Shown: positions 46,462 to 55,501 of the stretch, in pieces
Numbering within the stretch: position 1 is the stretch's first letter
Layout of the letters: every line of letters begins with the position of its first letter
NCBI RefSeq assembly: GCF_001512305.1
Contig: NZ_LNUT01000004.1
Coordinates: 301,811 to 365,810 of the forward strand
DNA from: Arthrobacter sp. EPSL27
GTDB lineage: Bacteria; Actinomycetota; Actinomycetes; Actinomycetales; Micrococcaceae
DNA: 64,000 nt
Direction: 5' to 3'
The notes under the pieces: generated by a model
What the model saw: the letters and a program-made list of their open reading frames with translations, nothing else
Databases searched by the model: none
What the model was told of the DNA's origin: nothing
Program-made: the position numbers and the translations under genes

Positions 46462-47928
46462 CTATTCGGTCCGGCCGATGCCGGACGTTGTCGACCTGAC
46501 TTGGCCGGGGTCTGACGTGATGAACGCCTGGGTGGACGGCGCGTTCCGGTAGGCCGCGAGGGCGCCCGAGGACTCGTTGGCCGCAACGGACGCGGCGTAG
46601 GCGTTGTAGTCGTGGTTGCCCAGCACATCGCCCGGCCCGGCGCCGGGCGGGCCGGGGAGGGTGACAACGGTGGCGCCGCTGCTGCTGGGCCAGCCCACCA
46701 GCCCGGGTGCCCCTGGCTTGGCGTTGCCGAGGTCCAGGCGGGGCACGACGTCGAACGGGTGCTGCAGGGCGAGGGTGTCTACGCTGCCCGGAATGCGGGT
46801 CGAATCGATGGGGGACCCGTAGGTCATCACGTTGGTGACGTTGAACTGGCCGCGGAAACCGGCATCGGCGGCAAGGTTTGCGGCGGTCATTCCGCCTTGG
46901 GAGTGTCCCACCAGCATGACCGGCGCGCCGTCGGGAATCCCGGCCTGACGCATCGCCATCGTGACGGCCTGCGACGCGGTGGACAGGGTGCCGGACGCGG
47001 AGGCGAGGTTGCCCACAGTGTCCAGAGGGTTGGACCCCGACCGGACGTTCCATTCCGAGGTGCCCGGGATGGTCACGATGTACGCCGGTCCGTTGCCTTT
47101 GTCGACGGCGGTGATCCGCACCGCGGCGTCAGGAGTCCCGGCATAGCCGCCGTCCTCGTAAGCTGCCGTGACTCCTCCCATGATCTGCGCGAGGCTGCTG
47201 GGGATGGGGGTGTTGCGGTACCCATTCTGCGCAGGGCCCGCTCCGACGCCCACCGCTTGCGGGTCACCGGCCACGGGCGAGCCGTCATCGAGAAGGTGCG
47301 GATGCAGGAGCCCGACGGTGGACGCGGAGACACCTGCGTTGATTCCGGCGGCCAGCAGCCCCGTCCCGCCGGCGATCAGTTCGGTGACCGACGGAGGCTC
47401 TCCGGTGGTGAGGAACTCCCAGCCGAGTCCGCCGGCGTCGACCAGTTCGCCAACAACGTCACCGCCCGCGTCCGCCAGATTGGCCGCCGCCTGGGAGGCC
47501 CGGTCGGCCAGCCAGCCCAGGCCATCGCCCACAGTGTCGATGAACTGGCCGGCTCCGTCCCACAGGCCGCCGGACGCACTGCCCGACGCGCCGCCGGCTG
47601 GAAGCGGGGTCGCCGTGCTGCCGGATCCGCCGGCCTGGCTGACGCCTGTTTGGCTGACGCCCGCGCGCCCGGAACTGGCCTCCTGCTGCTGGCGGACATG
47701 CTCCCGCACGGCGTCCGCGGCCGCCCGCAGCGCCTCGGAGGTGGCCAGCAGCATCCTGCTGTGGTTCTTCCAGTCGCTGCGGAACTGCTCTCCGTCAGGC
47801 CCCCGCCAGGGGCTTACGGCGATGACGGGCGTCAGGTTCCCGCTTAGCTGGGCGAAGCTCCGGCTTGCGCGGGACAACTCCTTCGCGAGGTGCTCGCCCT
47901 GGTCCGTGTCCATGCCATACAGGCTCAT
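46462..47928 (-). CDS. WXG-headed alpha/beta-hydrolase (putative type VII effector)
   Basis: Protein of 488 residues without a classical signal peptide. The N-terminal 85 residues read as a WXG100-like helical hairpin with W41-R-G43 (SPWRGPDGEQFRSDWK). A Ser/Gly-rich linker (about 85-125) and a helical middle follow. The C-terminal part (about 235-488) is an alpha/beta-hydrolase of lipase type: GHSQGG with Ser343, Asp393 (HPFDVVPR) and His439 (GNHDYNAY) form a plausible triad. It is translated from a start inside the upstream gene's stop (ATGA). This plan, WXG head plus enzyme, is typical of type VII polymorphic toxins or lipases. Target unknown. Confidence 0.82.
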   Translation of the reverse strand: MSLYGMDTDQGEHLAKELSRASRSFAQLSGNLTPVIAVSPWRGPDGEQFRSDWKNHSRMLLATSEALRAAADAVREHVRQQQEASSGRAGVSQTGVSQAGGSGSTATPLPAGGASGSASGGLWDGAGQFIDTVGDGLGWLADRASQAAANLADAGGDVVGELVDAGGLGWEFLTTGEPPSVTELIAGGTGLLAAGINAGVSASTVGLLHPHLLDDGSPVAGDPQAVGVGAGPAQNGYRNTPIPSSLAQIMGGVTAAYEDGGYAGTPDAAVRITAVDKGNGPAYIVTIPGTSEWNVRSGSNPLDTVGNLASASGTLSTASQAVTMAMRQAGIPDGAPVMLVGHSQGGMTAANLAADAGFRGQFNVTNVMTYGSPIDSTRIPGSVDTLALQHPFDVVPRLDLGNAKPGAPGLVGWPSSSGATVVTLPGPPGAGPGDVLGNHDYNAYAASVAANESSGALAAYRNAPSTQAFITSDPGQVRSTTSGIGRTE

Positions 47929-48764
47929 GTTGCCGACGCCTCCCTGGTGCTGTTGGCCAGGAACTCCTGGGCGCCGAGCACGTGCCAGACCAGCTGGCGT
48001 GCGATGTCGCCGCCGTCTGCTGCCGCCATCACCGGGCGCTGTGCCGCGGCCGGCCCCGCAGTGCGGACCGAATACAGCCGGTCGGACAGGGCCCAGACTC
48101 CGCCGGCACGGTACTGCCGGTCGGTGCCGGCTGCCCGGGACCGGACGTCAAGGTGCACCGTCGCACGCACGGGTTCTGCGGCACCTGTGATTTCTGCGGG
48201 TTCGACGGCGTCCGGGGCGACGGGCGGAATCCCGCCATCCCCGTCCAGCAGTTCGGGGAACCGGGGCAGGGACCGGGCCATGACCGGCCACACGACCGTC
48301 TCCGGGAACAAGGTAACGGTGACGACGTCGGCGATGCCGGCGGGAGCTACGCTTCCGTCCGCGGCCGTGGCTACCGGGCGCGTATATACGACGCCGAGCC
48401 CGCGGCCGTTGAAGAGGTTCACCCGGCAATGGGTGGAGGAATCACCGGAGCGGGACACCAGGTCCGCCTGGATGGGGGAGCCTGCGGCCAGTTCCAGCGC
48501 CTGCAGCCACTCGGGCCGGAGGGTCCCGGCGTCGTCCGTGATTCCTGCGGCGCTCAGCTCGCCCTCGATTCCGGCCCGGGCGCGCCCGTCGAGGCCGGCA
48601 AGGAAAGCGGCTTCGCCGCCCGGAGGGGAGTGCGGATGGGCGTCCGGAACGTGCCCGGCGGATGCCGTCCGCAACGTTTCCGTGGCGCGGTGAACGGCCA
48701 AGGCCCAGGCGAGGCTGGTCATCCGGAACGTGGTGGTGGCAGGGATCACTGCGGAATCTGGCAT
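47925..48764 (-). CDS. EspG-like protein (ESX-associated chaperone type)
   Basis: Cytoplasmic protein of 279 residues. It has the general features of the EspG fold used by type VII secretion to hold PE/PPE or WXG cargo: an N-terminal helix-rich start (FRMTSLAWALAVHRATETLR) and the beta section VNLFNGRGLGVVYTRPV and VTVTLFPETVVWPVMARSLP. The C-terminal strand-helix unit is GGVWALSDRLYSVR. The match is by pattern only; sequence identity looks low. The start is ATG 48764. It overlaps the WXG-hydrolase by four bases, which supports a chaperone role for that cargo. Confidence 0.6.
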   Translation of the reverse strand: MPDSAVIPATTTFRMTSLAWALAVHRATETLRTASAGHVPDAHPHSPPGGEAAFLAGLDGRARAGIEGELSAAGITDDAGTLRPEWLQALELAAGSPIQADLVSRSGDSSTHCRVNLFNGRGLGVVYTRPVATAADGSVAPAGIADVVTVTLFPETVVWPVMARSLPRFPELLDGDGGIPPVAPDAVEPAEITGAAEPVRATVHLDVRSRAAGTDRQYRAGGVWALSDRLYSVRTAGPAAAQRPVMAAADGGDIARQLVWHVLGAQEFLANSTREASAT

Positions 48765-48900
48765 GGCTGGGACCTTCAGTCGGGAACTGGCAGGAGGCTC
48801 CACCAGCAATGTCCTGCACGCTATCGCACAGCCCGGCGCGGGGCCATGGGGACAACTTCCCTCCCTTGGACCGCCGCTCAGCGGGCTCGCTGGGCGCCGC

Positions 48901-50499
48901 CTAGGGGGACGGCGTAGAGGTCGCGGACGCCGCCGTCATCAGCTTCAGCAGTTCCTCGTCGCGCAGCTTGGCCCACGGCGACTCCGGTGCGCCCTGCTGG
49001 GCGGCCTCGGGGCTGTCCGTTTGCGTCCACCACTTCGCTTCGTAGACCCGGCCTTCGAAAAGCACACGGTCGCCCTTGCGGTAGATAGTGGCAGGCTCCC
49101 ACGCCGGCGCGGTTCCGGCCGGGGCCGTGAGCTGCGGGGTCGGTTTGTCCCCGGGCAGCACCGGGCCGATGATGCGCCACGGCGTCGCGGCGCCCTGAAG
49201 GACAGGGTCGTCCGGCGTGTCCGCGCGGGTCCACCACTTGGCCTCGTAGACATTGGAGTGCCATACGATCCGCTCGCCGCTCGTGTAGGCAGTCGACTCG
49301 TTCCATATCGGGTACGGGCTGGTGGCCGGATCATCGGTGACGGCGGGGGCACTGGAAGGCTTCGCGGACGCGTTCGCCGCGGCCGGGCCGGCGGGGCTGC
49401 CGGCAGCACCGCCGGCACCGCGGACACCGCCGCCCAGGATAGCGGCGAAGGTAGCCGCGCCCTGGTCAACGCCGCTGCAGCCGTCGGAAACCTTCGTTAC
49501 ATCGGGATAGTTGGGGCTGCAGGTCCGGTCACGGTTCAGGGACCACATGGATAGCCGGCCCACGCCCTTGGCGCTCGCGTAGGCGCTCAGTTCCTCAGCG
49601 TCCTTGAGCGTGAAGATTTCACCTTGGATGTCGTTCTGGCCGATCATCGGCGTCAGCCCGATCTTGCGCCACACGGTCTCGCTCCCCAGTTCGCTGCCGG
49701 CGTCGCGGTACAGGCCGGTGAGCTGACGGTGGGCGGCTTCCGCGGCCGACACGGCGTTCTCGTACATCGAACGGTCCAGCAGGCGGCTTCCGCCGTAGTC
49801 CATGGTCATGATGTTCACCCCGGCCAGGTCAACACCGCCCGCGATCATCCGCCGAACGGCGTCTGATCCCGCCGCCGTCAGCCCGTTGGGGTCCGCGGGC
49901 AGCGTCAGCCACACGGTGAGCTCCCGGCCGTCCGCCCGGCGGTCCTGCTGCAGCGCCGCAACGGCCGCGGCACGCCGGTCCAGGGAAGCGGCGTCGGCCA
50001 GTGCTTCGCCCTCGATGTCAAGATCGATGCTGCTGACGTTGTAGCGGTCTACTACGGTGCGGTAGGCCGCCTCAAGGTGGCCGGCGTCGGTGCAACTGGT
50101 GGCCAGTTCCTTGTTGAGGAGGCCGCCAAAGGAGACGGAGACGGTGCCGCCCAGTTGCTGGAGGCGGGCAACCCGGCGGTCCAGGTCCAGCGCGGATCCG
50201 GCGTCGTCGAGGGAGTAGGCGGCGCCCCAGCTCGGTGTGCACCCATTTTTCGGGTCCGCCACAATAAAGGAAAGCAGGACATTCTCCGCCGCGTCGGAGA
50301 CAGGATCCTCGAAGGCGTAGCGCGGTGTGGCTGTGACGTCCACGTATCCGGAGAAAATGGAAGGAATGGCCTCGGCCGTCCTTTCATCCTGGAAGTTGCC
50401 CCAGGCAGTCACCCCGCCGGCGGTAATCGCCAAGACGGCCGCGGAGAGAATGCCCAGCCGTACCAACGATAATTTACGGCCTGGGAATCTTTCGGACAC
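48901..50499 (-). CDS. Secreted GH18 chitinase-like hydrolase with two chitin-binding modules
   Basis: Exported protein of 532 residues. The start is GTG 50499 (AAGGGGG upstream). A TM/signal helix (LGILSAAVLAITAGGVTAW) is followed by the GH18 domain (about 45-345), whose catalytic motif reads SSIDLDIEGEAL (DxxDxDxE-like, with the acid Glu in DIEGE), and by MTMDYGGSRLL and LSMWSLNRDRT. After a Ser/Ala linker come two repeats of about 45 residues, each with AYTSGERIVWHSNVYEAKWW or IYRKGDRVLFEGRVYEAKWW, as in CBM5/12 chitin-binding modules. It is divergent from a glycosyltransferase operon. Confidence 0.9.
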   Translation of the reverse strand: MSERFPGRKLSLVRLGILSAAVLAITAGGVTAWGNFQDERTAEAIPSIFSGYVDVTATPRYAFEDPVSDAAENVLLSFIVADPKNGCTPSWGAAYSLDDAGSALDLDRRVARLQQLGGTVSVSFGGLLNKELATSCTDAGHLEAAYRTVVDRYNVSSIDLDIEGEALADAASLDRRAAAVAALQQDRRADGRELTVWLTLPADPNGLTAAGSDAVRRMIAGGVDLAGVNIMTMDYGGSRLLDRSMYENAVSAAEAAHRQLTGLYRDAGSELGSETVWRKIGLTPMIGQNDIQGEIFTLKDAEELSAYASAKGVGRLSMWSLNRDRTCSPNYPDVTKVSDGCSGVDQGAATFAAILGGGVRGAGGAAGSPAGPAAANASAKPSSAPAVTDDPATSPYPIWNESTAYTSGERIVWHSNVYEAKWWTRADTPDDPVLQGAATPWRIIGPVLPGDKPTPQLTAPAGTAPAWEPATIYRKGDRVLFEGRVYEAKWWTQTDSPEAAQQGAPESPWAKLRDEELLKLMTAASATSTPSP

Positions 50500-50700
50500 A
50501 GGGCCCCCTTATGACTTGTGTGGACTGCCGGGCAGATGCCGGCCATCGGGATCAGCTCGAAGATTTACCGGGGTGTCTGGTGTCCGGCAGCGGTCTGACC
50601 TTGCATTATCATAAGGGCACTCGCCGGGATATTCCGGTGCACCGGGCGCGATAAGACGTCAGCGCACGCCGAAATGCCGATTTGCAGTCTATGGGGACCA

Positions 50701-53046
50701 ATGTCTGATCAGCTAGTCATACCGCGCCCGGACGTAGAAAGCGTCGCAACCGAGCAAAAAGGCGCGGTCCGGCGCCGTCAATGGGGTGCAGAAAAACGCT
50801 CCGAGCCGCTGTCTATTGTTCACCCGCGGCCGAGCCGCCGGAAGATCATCCTGGGCCGGCTGGGCATTCTCGTCACGCTCTTGGCGTGGGTCACCTATGT
50901 CATTTCGACGATCCTGCGGGAACTGGCCAACAACCCTAATGCGGGTTTTCGTTTTCAATTTGAGACTGTCTCCTATCTTGTGGTCGTAACATTCCTGACT
51001 TTTTCGGCGTTGATGTACCTGATCGCCCGTCAAGGCGCGCTTTATCGATTCCGGGACCATTTGCGCGTTCCGCGCGGTGAACTGGACCGACACTTCGCCG
51101 GTTATAGCGACGGCATTACCGTGCTGGTGCCTTCCTACGCCGAAGAACCTCAGGTCGTCAGGGCAACGTTGTGGTCCGCGGCATTGCAGGAATTCCCGGA
51201 CCTCAAGGTCGTTTTGCTGCTGGACGATCCGCCACATCCCAAAGACCCGGCGGACCTGGCCAAACTGGAAAAAACCCGGAGCCTGGCGGCCGAAATTTCC
51301 GCCAGCATGAGCGTCCCCGCGGCGCGCTTCCAGGCCGCCCTGGCCGGTTTCCGCCTCCGCACCGGCTCCGGGCGTTCCAATGAGCCCGCCGAGCTGGCCC
51401 TGCTGATCGCCGAGTACGAGGCGGCCGCCGACTGGCTGGAATCCATGGCGGAGGCCGAGCAGGTTGAAGACCACGTGGACGAGTTCTTCGTGGACTTGGT
51501 GCTGATGGGCCTGGCACGCGAGCTCCGGCTCGTTCTGGTCGGACTGAACGCCGCCTCCGTGCAGAAGGCCTCGCCTTCCGCCGCCCGCCTCGAGGAGCTG
51601 TACCTCCGGCTGACCTGGATCTTCGACGTGTCCCTGGAAACGTTCGAGCGCAAGAAGTACGCCAGCCTCTCCCACGAGGCCAACAAGGCCATGAACCTCA
51701 ACGCCTACATCTCTCTGATGGGGCATTCCTGGCGGGAAGAAGTCACTGCTGACGGGACGGTGCTGCGCAAGGTCGACGGCGATGCGGAACCTGGGCACGG
51801 GGAAAGGATCCTCACTTTCCCGGACACCACCTATCTCCTGACGCTCGACGCCGACTCGCTCCTTCTGCGCGACTACTGCCTCCGCCTGGTGTACTTCCTT
51901 GAGTCCCCCGGAAACGAGCGCGTCGCCGTGACCCAGACTCCCTATTCTTCGTTCCGCGGCGCGCCCACCCGGATCGAACGGGTGGCCGGTGCCACGACCG
52001 ACCTTCAGCACATCCTGCACCAGGGAATGACCTACTACGGCGCCACCTTCTGGGTCGGCGCCAACGCCATCATCCGGAAGTGCGCACTGGAGGACATCGT
52101 GGAGGTGGAGTCCAGCGGGGGTTTCGAGATCCGGACGTACATCCAGGACCGCACGGTCATCGAGGACACCGAGTCCAGCATTGACCTGGGACAGCATGGC
52201 TGGATTCTGGTGAACTACCCGGAGCGCCTCAGCTACAGCGCCACACCGCCGGACTTCGGCTCGCTGGTGGTGCAGCGGCGCCGGTGGGCCAATGGCGGGC
52301 TTCTGATCCTCCCCAAACTGTGGGTCCAGCTCCGCCAGCACAGGTCCGAGCGGCGCAAGATCCTGGCCCGCGAAGTGCTGCTGCGCGTGAACTATATGGC
52401 GTCGATCGCGTGGGCAAGCTTCGGCCTGGTCTTCCTGCTGGCCTACCCCTACGACAGCCGGCTCCTGAGCCCCATTGTGTTCCTCGCCGCCCTGCCGTAC
52501 TTCCTGGCCATGGGCAGCGACCTGCGCGACTGCGGGCACCGCTTCAGCGATATCTTCCGGATTTACGGCTTCAACCTCGTCCTGCTTCCCGTGAACCTCG
52601 CCGGGGTGCTGAAGTCGCTGCAGCAGGCCCTCACGGGCGACAAGATCCCGTTCGTGCGTACCCCGAAGGTCAAGGACCGGACCGCGGCCCCGGCGATCTA
52701 CGTCCTCACCCCGTACGCCATCGTCGCCTTCTCGCTTCTGACCGTCTGGCGCGATGCGAAGCTGGGCAACTGGGGAAATGTTGCGTTCGCCTCGCTCAAC
52801 GCGATTCTTGCCGCCGGTGCAATCCGGGCCTATATCGGAGTGTTCAACTCTGTGGTGGACGTATTCCTCGGTATGGTCAACTGGCTGTATGTCAGTCCCC
52901 GGCCCAAGAAAGTGAAGGAGAGCCTCGTGGTGGAGAAGACAGCCGAGGAGGTCGACTGGGAGACCATTCTCTACCACGGCGACCGCCGCCTGAACCGCGA
53001 CCTCCGCGGGTCAGCCGACCGCCGTCGCCGGATTGCGGTCCGGTGA
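50701..53046 (+). CDS. Processive family 2 glycosyltransferase (cellulose/chitin synthase-like)
   Basis: Membrane protein of 781 residues. Two TM helices lie at about 50-110, a large cytoplasmic GT2 domain at about 125-560, then about five more helices to residue 740. Catalytic parts: VVLLLDDPPH (first Asp), TLDADSLLL (DxD), IEDTESSIDL (catalytic base region, TED-like) and QRRRWANGG (Q(R)xRW). A 130-residue insert separates the first Asp from DxD, so it is not standard BcsA. No PilZ domain is seen in the basic C-tail. ATG follows GGGGA. It probably makes and extrudes a polysaccharide; sugar unknown. It opens an operon with a GGDEF-EAL gene. Confidence 0.88.
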   Translation: MSDQLVIPRPDVESVATEQKGAVRRRQWGAEKRSEPLSIVHPRPSRRKIILGRLGILVTLLAWVTYVISTILRELANNPNAGFRFQFETVSYLVVVTFLTFSALMYLIARQGALYRFRDHLRVPRGELDRHFAGYSDGITVLVPSYAEEPQVVRATLWSAALQEFPDLKVVLLLDDPPHPKDPADLAKLEKTRSLAAEISASMSVPAARFQAALAGFRLRTGSGRSNEPAELALLIAEYEAAADWLESMAEAEQVEDHVDEFFVDLVLMGLARELRLVLVGLNAASVQKASPSAARLEELYLRLTWIFDVSLETFERKKYASLSHEANKAMNLNAYISLMGHSWREEVTADGTVLRKVDGDAEPGHGERILTFPDTTYLLTLDADSLLLRDYCLRLVYFLESPGNERVAVTQTPYSSFRGAPTRIERVAGATTDLQHILHQGMTYYGATFWVGANAIIRKCALEDIVEVESSGGFEIRTYIQDRTVIEDTESSIDLGQHGWILVNYPERLSYSATPPDFGSLVVQRRRWANGGLLILPKLWVQLRQHRSERRKILAREVLLRVNYMASIAWASFGLVFLLAYPYDSRLLSPIVFLAALPYFLAMGSDLRDCGHRFSDIFRIYGFNLVLLPVNLAGVLKSLQQALTGDKIPFVRTPKVKDRTAAPAIYVLTPYAIVAFSLLTVWRDAKLGNWGNVAFASLNAILAAGAIRAYIGVFNSVVDVFLGMVNWLYVSPRPKKVKESLVVEKTAEEVDWETILYHGDRRLNRDLRGSADRRRRIAVR

Positions 53047-53495
53047 GCGTCGGAGCGCTGGCGGGGCCCGGCGAGCGTGCGCCCGGAACTTCTGCGGACG
53101 GCGGCTATTCAGCAGAGACGGCGCCGGCGTCGGGGGCCCCGATCGGTGTCCGCCTCCGCGACGGCGGCATCATCGAAGTTGCGCTTCCGGCCAACGAGGA
53201 AATCGACAAGCCGGAGGCGCAGGTGGCAGGGGCTGCGGTCCGTGCACTGGCCGGCGGCCGGCGCATGCCGGTGCTGCTGATCATCACCGGGGTTGTCGGG
53301 GTCAGCGTCGAAGCGCGGCATGTCTACGCCACCTCGATCGCGGCCTCTGCGTTCGCCCTGGTCGGGGAAAGTCCCGTGGACCGCGTGATCGCGCACTATC
53401 TGCTGCGGTCACGGACCGAGTCGATTCCCGCGCAGTTTTTCACGTCCGAGGCTGAGGCAATCGTTTGGTTAGGGCAGTACAAGAGTGAAGACTGA
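53043..53495 (+). CDS. Small cytoplasmic protein of the polysaccharide operon (DUF7793-like)
   Basis: Protein of 150 residues. The first 35 are disordered; a beta-alpha fold follows: IGVRLRDGGIIEVALPANEEIDK, RMPVLLIITGVVGVSVEARH and ATSIAASAFALVGESPVDRV. This STAS- or SEC14-like pattern fits the DUF7793 type; I am not certain. GTG overlaps the GT2 stop by four bases and its own stop is 11 bases inside the GGDEF-EAL gene. It may link the glycosyltransferase to c-di-GMP signalling, but no motif shows this. Confidence 0.7.
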   Translation: MSVGALAGPGERAPGTSADGGYSAETAPASGAPIGVRLRDGGIIEVALPANEEIDKPEAQVAGAAVRALAGGRRMPVLLIITGVVGVSVEARHVYATSIAASAFALVGESPVDRVIAHYLLRSRTESIPAQFFTSEAEAIVWLGQYKSED

Positions 53496-55023
53496 CCCGC
53501 CGGACCCCCGGCTGCACGCCCTCGTCGAAGGTATTGTCCGGATAGCGAGCGGTGACCTGACCACCAGAATCCCGCACTCCGGTGCCAGGGACGACGTCGC
53601 CGCGGTCATTGCCGGGATCAACCTGATGGCCGATGACCTGCAGACGATCTACCAGGAACTTGAAGAGCGCGTCGAAAGCCGCACAGCCATGCTGCGCGAG
53701 GCCCAGGTCGAGCTGGAACGCATGGCGCTGACGGACCCGCTCACCCAGCTCGCGAACCGGACGGCGCTGAACTCCGTGCTGAGTCACGCACTGGCCGAGA
53801 CATCGCGGGGCGAGATGCCCCCGGCCCTGCTCGTCCTCGACCTTGACTCCTTCAAGGGCATCAACGACACGCTGGGACACAGCGCCGGCGACGACGTGCT
53901 GAGGGTCATCTCCAAGCGGCTCCAGGACTCGGTCCGGGAAACAGACACGGTGGCCCGCCTCGGCGGTGACGAATTTGCCGTGATGCTGCCCAAATCGAAC
54001 CTTGTCCGGGCACGGCGGGTGGCCAACAGAATTCTCAAGGCACTGGGCGAGAGCCTGGAAATTGGTGATTTGCGCATCACCTGCGGCACCAGCATCGGCC
54101 TGCGGGTCGCGGAACCGGGGCAGTCGGTTGACGAGCTGGTGATGGAAGCCGACACGGCGATGTACGCGGCCAAAGCCCAGCCGCACAGCAGCATCAAGGT
54201 GTTCGAGCCCGCCCTGCTGTACGCGCGCCGGCTGCAGAGCGTCATGATCACCGAGATGCGGGAGGCCATCTTCCACGATCAGCTCACGCTGCACTACCAG
54301 CCGGTGGTGGAGCTGGCCACCGGCAGGATTGAGGGCGTTGAGGCGCTGGTGCGCTGGAACCACCCCGAGCGTGGCCTGCTGATGCCCGATTCCTTCATCC
54401 CGCTTGCTGAAGAGACCGGAATGATCGTGGACCTGGGCCATTGGGTGCTCAAGAACGCGGTGCGCCAGCTGCGGCGCTGGCAGCAGGAGCTGAACGTGGA
54501 CAGCAGCTTCAGCGTCCGTGTGAACATCTCCACCACGGAGCTGCAGAACCTCGATCTGATTGAACATGTCCGCGACGTCCTCCGCGAAACGGGGGTGGAT
54601 GCCGCGAACCTCATTGTGGAGCTGACGGAGTCCATGGCCGTGAACGGCGGGGACGTGGACCGCTACTCCCTCAGCGGGTTGCGCCGTCTGGGCGTCCAGC
54701 TCGAAATCGATGACTTCGGCACCGGCTATTCATCCATCAGCTACCTGCGGAAACTGCCGGTCAATGTGGTCAAGATCGACAAGAGTCTCATTGACGGTCT
54801 GGGATCCGATGCGGCGGAGAGCACGTTCGTCGAGGCCGTGCTCCACCTTATCCACGCATGCGGGCTTAAGGCGGTTGCGGAAGGCATCGAAACTGCCGAG
54901 CAGGCGGCGGAGCTGGTCCGCCTGGGTTGTGCCAGCGGGCAGGGCTACTACTTTGGCAGGCCGGTTCCACCGGAGGACCTCGAAGCGATGCTGAGGCAAG
55001 GGACCCTGGGAGACTCTGTATAG
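53485..55023 (+). CDS. GGDEF-EAL c-di-GMP turnover protein
   Basis: Cytoplasmic protein of 512 residues. A HAMP-like, coiled-coil start (about 1-70, LVEGIVRIASGDLTTRIPHS) leads to a GGDEF domain (about 75-240) with the intact active site RLGGDEFAVML and an I-site RETD five residues before it. The EAL domain (about 255-505) keeps EGVEALVRW, RVNISTTEL, VELTES, DDFGTGYSS, KIDKS and AEGIET. Both halves look active, so net direction is unclear. There are no TM helices. GTG start at 53485, overlapping the previous gene. It belongs to the GT2 operon. Confidence 0.95.
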   Translation: MKTDPPDPRLHALVEGIVRIASGDLTTRIPHSGARDDVAAVIAGINLMADDLQTIYQELEERVESRTAMLREAQVELERMALTDPLTQLANRTALNSVLSHALAETSRGEMPPALLVLDLDSFKGINDTLGHSAGDDVLRVISKRLQDSVRETDTVARLGGDEFAVMLPKSNLVRARRVANRILKALGESLEIGDLRITCGTSIGLRVAEPGQSVDELVMEADTAMYAAKAQPHSSIKVFEPALLYARRLQSVMITEMREAIFHDQLTLHYQPVVELATGRIEGVEALVRWNHPERGLLMPDSFIPLAEETGMIVDLGHWVLKNAVRQLRRWQQELNVDSSFSVRVNISTTELQNLDLIEHVRDVLRETGVDAANLIVELTESMAVNGGDVDRYSLSGLRRLGVQLEIDDFGTGYSSISYLRKLPVNVVKIDKSLIDGLGSDAAESTFVEAVLHLIHACGLKAVAEGIETAEQAAELVRLGCASGQGYYFGRPVPPEDLEAMLRQGTLGDSV

Positions 55024-55067
55024 CTCCCGGCATGGCCTTGGTCAGGCGAGTCCGCGAGTCCAACGCA

Positions 55068-55111
55068 AGAACGGCGGGAGCCGGAAGTCGCCTTCCAGAA
55101 CCCGCCGTTCT
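55068..55111. terminator. Shared terminator between convergent genes
   Basis: AGAACGGCGGG (55068-55078) and CCCGCCGTTCT (55101-55111) form a perfect 11-base stem with a 22-base loop that itself can pair. It lies between the GGDEF-EAL stop and the exported-peptide gene and could end both. A second inverted repeat (CAAGTACTA at 55112, TAGTACTTG at 55140) overlaps the peptide stop. Confidence 0.75.
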
Positions 55112-55138
55112 CAAGTACTACGAAGTACCTTGTTGTCT

Positions 55139-55291
55139 CTAGTACTTGGTAGTGGCGTTCGGCCACCAGCCCGGAGCTGCAACCGAAGTCTGTCCCGAGT
55201 TGTCGCCGTTCGCGGAGACCGCGGCGGAAGCGGATACGCCTGCCGCGGCGATCGCGCCAACGACGAGGAGAGTTGCGAGGGTTTTCTTCAT
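55139..55291 (-). CDS. Exported 50-residue peptide of unknown function
   Basis: A small gene too short for most gene finders. Start ATG 55291, with AGGAG eight bases upstream; the stop TAG is at 55139-55141. The first 25 residues are a clear signal peptide (MKKTLATLLVVGAIAAAG, then AAVSA as a cleavage site). The mature peptide would be about 23 residues, starting NGDNSGQ and ending GWWPNATTKY, with no cysteines. It is divergent from the TPR protein at 55502 and may be a signalling peptide. I recognise no family. Confidence 0.82.
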   Translation of the reverse strand: MKKTLATLLVVGAIAAAGVSASAAVSANGDNSGQTSVAAPGWWPNATTKY

Positions 55292-55342
55292 GTAAGACTC
55301 CTGTTATGTGAGGGGCTGAAGTGACTCATGTGATGCAGGTTC

Positions 55343-55348
55343 AGTATA
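55343..55348 (-). promoter_or_regulatory. Candidate -10 box of the peptide gene
   Basis: On the minus strand this reads TATACT, five of six to the consensus, about 50 bases before the ATG. No good -35 box lies 16-18 bases further, so an activator or another sigma factor may be needed. Confidence 0.4.
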
Positions 55349-55489
55349 GAGGCATGAGACACGCCGAAGCGTGAACAATCAGCGGGACACGTTCTTATGT
55401 GTGTTACCTGCGCGAGCTGATCGATTCTTGCGCGAAAAATTCGCTTCTCCTGCTTTTGCGAACTGTCCTGATCTGCTCCTACGACGACG

Positions 55490-55495
55490 GATAAT
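55490..55495 (+). promoter_or_regulatory. Candidate -10 box for a leaderless TPR mRNA
   Basis: GATAAT lies six bases before the ATG at 55502, so transcription would begin at the start codon. No ribosome-binding sequence is found between them. Leaderless mRNAs are frequent in actinobacteria. Confidence 0.45.
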
Positions 55496-55501
55496 TGAGT
55501 C

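Noticed and set aside
52912..53046. Arg-rich GT2 C-tail (RRLNRDLRGSADRRRR) as a PilZ c-di-GMP site
   Set aside because: It lacks the spacing and the following D/NxSxxG motif and the beta-barrel of PilZ.
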